Source: Planctomycetaceae bacterium
GTDB taxonomy: Bacteria > Planctomycetota > Planctomycetia > Pirellulales > Pirellulaceae
NCBI GenBank assembly: GCA_007133715.1
Contig: SLMF01000658.1
Location: forward strand, 1-10,251
Length of the DNA stretch: 10,251 bases
Direction: 5' to 3'
The position numbers and the translations under genes were made by a program. How positions within the stretch are numbered: the first letter of the stretch is position 1; each line of letters starts with the position of its first letter. The notes under the pieces were generated by a model that was given only the letters and a program-made list of their open reading frames with translations, searched no databases and had not been told where the DNA came from. Below, piece after piece: positions 6,095 to 10,251 of the stretch.

Positions 6095-7477
6095 TTACGA
6101 ACGGGCGGGTGAGGCCATTCTGGCGGCACGGGGTGCCGCGGGCCGGGGCAGGAACTCGAACGATTCGATCATCTCCCGATCCAACGTGCCCAAACGCGCG
6201 ACCTCTCGGGATTCCAGCGTGAAAGCGAAGGCGACCTGGCGGCCGTCCGGCGTGGAAATGTGGTAGTACACCCACTGGATCGGGATACCGGACGCCAGTC
6301 CTGCGACGGCCACGCGGAGCACGCGGCGGCCCTCGGACCCGCCCTCTTGCGTCGCCGCGACAAACTGGCCGAACTGTTCGCCCAGCGTCTGCCGGATCTG
6401 CGTCTGGAAAGCTTCCAGGGCGAGATGCTGGCCCGGATCCGCATCGGGCAGTTCCGAAATGTTGCACTGGGCCACCAGCTCCCCGCGATCCACCAACCTC
6501 AATACGCTGAGATCGTGGCGGTCGATCAAGGCCCGCCAGCGCCGGTCGGCGAGCAAGCGGTAATGGGAACGAGCCGGTTGGTAACGCAGCAGGCGGGAAT
6601 TCGGTTCTTCCCACGCGAGGCCTGCCAGCCGTCGCTCGGTCAAAACATCCCCCTCCGGGGAAGGTCGCAGGGTCATTTGCAGTCGTGCCGTCACCTCGAA
6701 ACCCGGCTGCGCATGGCCGATCGCTCGCGTTTCTCGCATGCTGACGGCGAACCAGATCAAGCGGCGTTGCTGCAAGTCGAAATTTCCGCGGGCCCGCACG
6801 GCGAGATCCGCCGCCACCCCGCCCGCTGACCCCTCGATCCTGCCGGTCCATTCGATCCGTGCCGTCGACTCCTCGACGCCGACCAGCACGCCCTCGACAT
6901 CGGCCTCTTGCACGGCATCCAATGAAAACACGTCGGCCAGCACCGGGGGCTCGACCGCCCAACGCTCCTCCAGCGCGACCGGTCGCCCGGGCAGCAAACG
7001 CTCAACCAGCACACTGCTGGCCTGCACATCCAGCAACTCCAGTTCTTCGCGGCGGAGCGGTTGGTCTGGGGCGAACAGCCGCTGGTCCCCCGTTTCGGCT
7101 GTGACCAGGATGAGCGCCTGTTCGGGAGGCAAGCGGCGATTGACCAAGGACTCGCCCACCCGGATGCTCGCGAAAGCCTCCTCGTAGTGACGCGCGGCCC
7201 GTCGTTTCCAGGGGTCTTCCGAACGTTCCCGCATTCGCTCCTGATATCGCAAGCGCGCTTCCACCTCTAACGGACGAGTCTGGACCCCGCCGCCATCGGG
7301 ATTCGATCGCAATTCACCGCGGACCTCCATTTGCACCTGAACGAACTGTTGCTGGTCGGGAGCGCTGTCGGGAATCAGGTCGTAGCTGTTTCGAGACGCT
7401 GCAGTGCCGATCGAAACAAGACACCCGAGATAGGTAAGTGTCACACACCGCAGGAGGTAATTTCGTAGACAGGGCAT
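6095..7477 (-). CDS. secreted protein of unknown function, Planctomycetes-type
   Basis: The ATG at 7477 gives 460 residues and places a signal peptide at the N-terminus (MPCLRNYLLRCVTLTYLGC, then LVSIGTAAS) with likely cleavage near residues 26-29. An in-frame upstream ATG at 7576 would bury this signal, so I did not use it. The Shine-Dalgarno is weak (GGA about 12 nt upstream in an AT-rich leader). The mature protein has a charged helical region at about residues 70-130 (ARLRYQERMRERSEDPWKRR). A beta-rich middle follows at about 165-275, with repeated Glu/Arg-rich strands such as FDLQQRRLIWFAVSMRETR. The C-terminal part contains WVYYHISTPDGRQVAFAFTLE, which reads like a conserved domain of its own, and the protein ends in a Pro/Ala/Arg-rich tail. 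I recognise no enzyme motif. It stands alone, divergent from the sigma-factor gene and convergent with the GroES-like gene. Confidence 0.8.
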   Translation of the reverse strand: MPCLRNYLLRCVTLTYLGCLVSIGTAASRNSYDLIPDSAPDQQQFVQVQMEVRGELRSNPDGGGVQTRPLEVEARLRYQERMRERSEDPWKRRAARHYEEAFASIRVGESLVNRRLPPEQALILVTAETGDQRLFAPDQPLRREELELLDVQASSVLVERLLPGRPVALEERWAVEPPVLADVFSLDAVQEADVEGVLVGVEESTARIEWTGRIEGSAGGVAADLAVRARGNFDLQQRRLIWFAVSMRETRAIGHAQPGFEVTARLQMTLRPSPEGDVLTERRLAGLAWEEPNSRLLRYQPARSHYRLLADRRWRALIDRHDLSVLRLVDRGELVAQCNISELPDADPGQHLALEAFQTQIRQTLGEQFGQFVAATQEGGSEGRRVLRVAVAGLASGIPIQWVYYHISTPDGRQVAFAFTLESREVARLGTLDREMIESFEFLPRPAAPRAARMASPARS

Positions 7478-7581
7478 GATGTTTTTCCAAAATATTTGAA
7501 TTTCTTTCGAATCCCGGGTGAGGAAACGGTTGCAAGCTACGTCCGAGAAAGCAGGCGTCTGACGGGCCGTGGGCATCCGCT

Positions 7582-7608
7582 GGAAAAACCGTTCCCTTCA
7601 GGGGGAAC
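7582..7608 (-). terminator. terminator- or attenuator-like hairpin in the minus-strand leader
   Basis: On the minus strand GTTCCC (7608-7603), a 6-nt loop and GGGAAC (7596-7591) form a perfect stem followed by GG and five T residues (7588-7584). This resembles a short intrinsic terminator about 110 nt upstream of the start at 7477. It could attenuate that gene or stop leftward read-through. Confidence 0.35.
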
Positions 7609-7647
7609 AACATGTGCCATTCCGGCAGAACCCGCGGGTGTGCGCCT

Positions 7648-7672
7648 CGTTACATCGTCCCTAACCGTTACA
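7648..7672. promoter_or_regulatory. 18-bp-period direct repeat of CGTTACA, possible regulator site
   Basis: CGTTACA occurs at 7648-7654 and again at 7666-7672, an 18-bp step, in the divergent intergenic region. Such same-orientation repeats often bind activators or response regulators, but no regulator is identified here. Confidence 0.25.
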
Positions 7673-7781
7673 GATATCCACAAAACGAGCCAAAAACGAC
7701 TTTTTCTTGAAATAAGCGGGCTTCGGCATGCGGTTTGCAGCGGAAGGAAGGCTGTCGCAGGGGGAGGAGGAGCGAGCTGAA

Positions 7782-9632
7782 ATGGTAGAACCGAACTCAA
7801 ACGTTCAACGTACAAGGGATCGGCGCGAGTTGCTGCAGGCAGTTCGGGATTCCGGCGAGCATTCCAAGAAAGGATGCGGGCCCGGGGAGGAAGGTGATCT
7901 CGAGGGAAGCGATAGGGATCGCAGGGAAGTCTGGAGAGATCGGGAAGCGAGCGAGGCACCCACGATGCGTTCTGGATATCATAATCTGAAGATGCAGGAG
8001 TTGTGCGATCAGCAGAAGCGGTTTGCGCCGCGGCTGAGGCAATTGGAGCAGATCGACCGAGCCGAGCGATTGCTCTGCGAACTCGACGCTTCCAAGACGT
8101 ACAGCTACGAGTACCTATGTTACCGCATTACGGCTTACCGTCCGGAGCAGGGTGCCGGGCAAGTGATGTCCGGTGTGGCGGCGCGGCACGATGTGCGTTT
8201 GCTGGTCGAGGATCTTTCGGACGCGGCGAACATCCGGGCCAGTGAATTGCCGGAACCGGTGCATACGGTCGAGCAACTGAGTCGGATGTTCCATGTTTCG
8301 GCCAAGACCATTTCACGGTGGCGTGAGCAAGGTTTGGCCAGTCGGCGGATGATTTTCGACACCGGTCGCAAGCGGCTGGGATTTTTGCAGAGTTGTGTCG
8401 ATCGCTTTGTCTCGCGGAACACGCAACGAGTGCAGCGGGGGGAGCGGTTTCGCCACTTGACCAACAACGAGCGTGGTGAGATCATCGAGCGTGCGCGGCG
8501 GCTGGCCCATGCCGGGGCGGGCCAATCCGAGGCGGCGCGGCGGATCGCCCAGCACATGGATCGCAGTGTCGAAACCATTCGCTACACGCTGAAGCAATTC
8601 GACCGCAAGCACCCGGATTTGGCCGTATTCCCGGGCAACACGGGCCCGCTGACCGACGAGCAGAAGCAGGCGGTATTTGTGGAATACCGCCGGGGCGTCC
8701 CCGTGGTAGCCCTGATGAAGCGTTTTCATCGGACCCGCACGGGGATCCATCAAGTGATCAACGAGATGCGTTTCCGGCACATCGAGCAATTGCCTTTGGA
8801 CTTCATCTACAACGAAGCCTTCGAGGCTTTGGGGGCGGGGGAGGAGATCTTAGCCCCCTTGCCCGCCGCCGAGTCCACGCCACGTCGCCAGCGGGTACCG
8901 ACGGGCTTGCCATCCTATTTGGGGGCCCTTTATGAGGTGCCGCTGTTAACCCGCGAGCAGGAATACCATTTATTCCGTCGTTACAACTACTTGAAGTTCC
9001 GGGCGAGTCGCTTGCGGCAGCGTTTGCGCCCTGTCCGGTCCAGCGCCGTTTTGATGGACCGCATCGAGCAATGGTATGCGGAGGCGGTCAAGACAAAAAA
9101 TCAAATCATTCAAGCCAACTTGCGGTTGGTGGTCTCGATTGCCAAGCGGCACGTCAATGCCAGCGAGGATTTCTTTGGCTTGGTCAGTGACGGCAACATG
9201 TCCTTGATTCGGGCGGCCGAAAAATTCGACTACGCGCGGGGCAACAAATTCAGCACCTATGCCAGCTGGGCCATCATGCGCAACTTTGCACGCACGATAC
9301 CGGACGAGTTCAAATATCGGGACCGCTTCCGGACCAGTCAGGACGAGGCATTTGGGTCCCAGCATGATCAACGCCCAATCCCCCTAAAAGAGGAGTCGGC
9401 ACAAATGCTGCGCGAGCAGCAAATCGAAAAGATCCTATCTCGGCTTGACGATCGCGAGCAAACGATTATCATTAGTCGATTCGGGTTGGATCGAAAGCAT
9501 GAGCCGAAGACATTGAAGGAAGTGGGATCGCAGCTAGGTGTCACCAAGGAGCGAATCCGTCAGATTGAAGCTCGGGCGATCAGCAAGCTCCGGGCGGCGG
9601 CGGCGGAGGAACGTATCGAGCTGCCGGACTGA
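7782..9632 (+). CDS. sigma-70 family RNA polymerase sigma factor with multi-HTH N-terminal extension
   Basis: The protein has 616 residues from the ATG at 7782, which has AGGAGGAG (7765-7772) 9 nt upstream. An ATG at 7728 (634 residues) lacks a Shine-Dalgarno. A third in-frame ATG at 7965 has GAGG nearby and begins the part that looks conserved, so the start is uncertain. Residues 161-190 look like a MerR/excisionase-type HTH (VEQLSRMFHVSAKTISRWRE). Residues 228-272 (SEAARRIAQHMDRSVETIRY) and 290-334 (PVVALMKRFHRTRTGIHQVI) are further HTH-like segments. The sigma core follows: region 1.2-like (YLGALYEVPLLTREQEYHLF, 379-398), region 2 (KNQIIQANLRLVVSIAKRHV through GNKFSTYASWAIMRNFARTI, about 437-506), and region 4 with its HTH (KEVGSQLGVTKERIRQIEAR, 579-598). 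Only about 38 residues separate regions 2 and 4, so region 3 is missing or rudimentary. It is likely an alternative factor directing a specific regulon, probably not the housekeeping RpoD. Confidence 0.9.
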   Translation: MVEPNSNVQRTRDRRELLQAVRDSGEHSKKGCGPGEEGDLEGSDRDRREVWRDREASEAPTMRSGYHNLKMQELCDQQKRFAPRLRQLEQIDRAERLLCELDASKTYSYEYLCYRITAYRPEQGAGQVMSGVAARHDVRLLVEDLSDAANIRASELPEPVHTVEQLSRMFHVSAKTISRWREQGLASRRMIFDTGRKRLGFLQSCVDRFVSRNTQRVQRGERFRHLTNNERGEIIERARRLAHAGAGQSEAARRIAQHMDRSVETIRYTLKQFDRKHPDLAVFPGNTGPLTDEQKQAVFVEYRRGVPVVALMKRFHRTRTGIHQVINEMRFRHIEQLPLDFIYNEAFEALGAGEEILAPLPAAESTPRRQRVPTGLPSYLGALYEVPLLTREQEYHLFRRYNYLKFRASRLRQRLRPVRSSAVLMDRIEQWYAEAVKTKNQIIQANLRLVVSIAKRHVNASEDFFGLVSDGNMSLIRAAEKFDYARGNKFSTYASWAIMRNFARTIPDEFKYRDRFRTSQDEAFGSQHDQRPIPLKEESAQMLREQQIEKILSRLDDREQTIIISRFGLDRKHEPKTLKEVGSQLGVTKERIRQIEARAISKLRAAAAEERIELPD

Positions 9633-9637
9633 CCGTC

Positions 9638-9686
9638 AGCGGCCCTTGGGGGCGACCGAACAGTCCGCAGGCAGGGTAGGGCCGCT
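9638..9686 (+). terminator. inverted repeat after the sigma-factor gene, weak terminator candidate
   Basis: AGCGGCCC (9638-9645) and GGGCCGCT (9679-9686) are perfectly complementary with a 33-nt loop, starting 6 nt past the stop codon. A competing stem GGGCC/GGCCC (9679-9683 and 9694-9698) overlaps it. There is no T-run, so intrinsic termination is doubtful. Confidence 0.25.
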
Positions 9687-9751
9687 CGAGGCAGGCCCTG
9701 TTGGCGGAGGGTGAGACAACCGATCATTCCGAGACTTTCTTCAGTTACCTC

Positions 9752-9780
9752 TATGCAAACCGATCGCATTCGGGTATATT
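9752..9780 (+). promoter_or_regulatory. candidate promoter of the tRNA cluster
   Basis: TATATT (9775-9780, 5 of 6 to TATAAT) lies 38 nt upstream of tRNA-Thr. The hexamer at 17-bp spacing, TATGCA (9752-9757), matches TTGACA at only 3 positions. Transcription would start near 9787, giving a short 5' leader for the tRNA precursor. Confidence 0.4.
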
Positions 9781-9817
9781 CACTCGTTTTTGCGGCGGGG
9801 ATGGTCCCAGCGAATAC

Positions 9818-9890
9818 GCCAGCGTAGCTCAGTTGGCAGAGCAGCTGATTTGTAATCAGCCGGTCGTGGGTTCGAGTCCCTCCGCTGGCT
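9818..9890 (+). tRNA. tRNA-Thr (anticodon TGT)
   Basis: The 73-nt sequence folds as a standard cloverleaf. The acceptor GCCAGCG pairs with CGCTGGC, the D arm is GCTC/GAGC, the anticodon stem GCTGA/TCAGC encloses the loop TTTGTAA with anticodon TGT (9851-9853), and the T arm is GTGGG-TTCGAGT-CCCTC. The discriminator is T at 9890 and CCA is not encoded. It reads ACA codons. It is the first of three codirectional tRNAs. Confidence 0.97.
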
Positions 9891-9986
9891 TCCCGTTTTG
9901 AGAACCGAGAGGGACGCAGGCACAGCAACATTGGCAGTGGCGGGCATGGTTGGGCGAAGTCCCTGGCAGGCCGAAGAATTTTTTTT

Positions 9987-10068
9987 GGGGGGTTACCCGA
10001 GCGGTCAAAGGGGACGGACTGTAAATCCGTTGGCAACGCCTTCGCAGGTTCGAATCCTGCACCCCCCA
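9987..10068 (+). tRNA. tRNA-Tyr (anticodon GTA)
   Basis: This is an 82-nt class II tRNA with a long variable arm. The acceptor GGGGGGT pairs with ACCCCCC. The anticodon stem ACGGA/TCCGT encloses CTGTAAA with anticodon GTA (10021-10023). The T arm is GCAGG-TTCGAAT-CCTGC and the discriminator is A at 10068. CCA is not fully encoded. The acceptor G6 run directly follows a T8 run (9979-9986). Confidence 0.97.
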
Positions 10069-10110
10069 CCTGATTAAAGTGCTGTGAATGCTGAGGTTCC
10101 GAGCAACAGG

Positions 10111-10138
10111 TTGGTCTGTGGCCGGGGCAGATTATAGG
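10111..10138 (+). promoter_or_regulatory. weak promoter-like element ahead of tRNA-Gly
   Basis: TTGGTC (10111-10116), 16 bp and TATAGG (10133-10138) resemble a poor sigma-70 promoter about 20 bp upstream of tRNA-Gly. It could give extra transcription of tRNA-Gly and genes to its right. The matches are modest and chance is a fair alternative. Confidence 0.2.
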
Positions 10139-10159
10139 AGAACAAGCAACAAATTGATT

Positions 10160-10230
10160 GCGGGTGTAGCTCAGTGGTAGAGCAACAGCCTTCCAAGCTG
10201 AAGATGAGGGTTCGATTCCCTTCACCCGCT
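10160..10230 (+). tRNA. tRNA-Gly (anticodon TCC)
   Basis: This 71-nt cloverleaf has acceptor GCGGGTG pairing with CACCCGC, D arm GCTC/GAGC, and an anticodon stem CAGC/GCTG with an A-A mismatch at its top. The anticodon loop CTTCCAA has anticodon TCC (10192-10194), and the T loop is TTCGATT. The discriminator is T at 10230 and CCA is not encoded. It reads GGA. The Thr-Tyr-Gly order suggests that a further tRNA-Thr and tuf follow beyond the window. Confidence 0.97.
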
Positions 10231-10251
10231 CTCGGGCTCTCGGACCTCAGC

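Larger units (their letters stand above)
7478..7781. other. 304-bp divergent intergenic region between the secreted protein and sigma-factor genes
   Basis: The region should carry promoters in both directions. I find no strong sigma-70 promoter. The best minus-strand candidates near 7650-7700 match poorly. It contains a direct repeat of CGTTACA (7648-7654 and 7666-7672), a hairpin at 7591-7608, and an AT-rich tract next to each gene (7478-7505 and 7680-7715). Confidence 0.5.

Noticed and set aside
7478..7576. Upstream start at 7576 for the secreted protein
   Set aside because: A hydrophilic 33-residue extension would precede the signal peptide that begins at 7477.
9560..10225. Minus-strand open frame of 221 codons across the tRNA cluster
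   Set aside because: Its translation contains GGAGFEPAKALPTDLQSVPF-like text, a well-known artefact of reading tRNA genes antisense.
1..10251. CRISPR array, prophage, toxin-antitoxin or defence genes
   Set aside because: No regularly spaced repeats, integrase, phage structural gene or known defence domain was seen on either strand.

Overview
The window looks like chromosomal DNA from a GC-rich member of the Planctomycetota, probably Pirellulales. The evidence is an HzsA-related heme protein with typical planctomycete cytochrome motifs, a lipoprotein that fuses a LolA/DUF2092-like domain to a TlpA-type thioredoxin, and a sigma-70 factor with a long multi-HTH N-terminus of a kind I associate with this phylum. 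The taxonomic call is inference from protein style. There is no rRNA or other definitive marker.

Left part (1-5150), all on the minus strand: in transcription order a thioredoxin-fold lipoprotein (3829-5148), the large HzsA-related protein with three CXXCH motifs (688-3693), and the 5' end of a Tat-exported, probably beta-helical protein that runs off the left edge (<1-308). All three are predicted to be exported. Each has a promoter-like element upstream, the best being at 5262-5290, so they may be separate units or a loosely coupled operon. A thiol-disulfide protein beside a CXXCH protein suggests, without proving, a link to cytochrome c maturation.

Middle part (5150-7780): a small GroES/Cpn10-like protein (5439-5768, plus strand) with no groEL beside it converges on a secreted 460-residue protein of unknown function (6095-7477, minus strand). 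The 326-bp gap between their 3' ends holds two degenerate palindromic C/G-rich units in inverted orientation and several smaller dyads.

Right part (7780-10251), plus strand: a sigma-70 family factor with about 370 residues of N-terminal extension containing three HTH-like segments, followed by tRNA-Thr(UGU), tRNA-Tyr(GUA) and tRNA-Gly(UCC). This tRNA order matches the classical thrU-tyrU-glyT cluster that precedes tuf in many bacteria, so tuf and the secE/nusG region probably lie just past the right edge.

No mobile element, CRISPR array or prophage gene is visible. The items most worth following up are the HzsA-related protein, the multi-HTH sigma factor and the inverted palindromic repeat pair.
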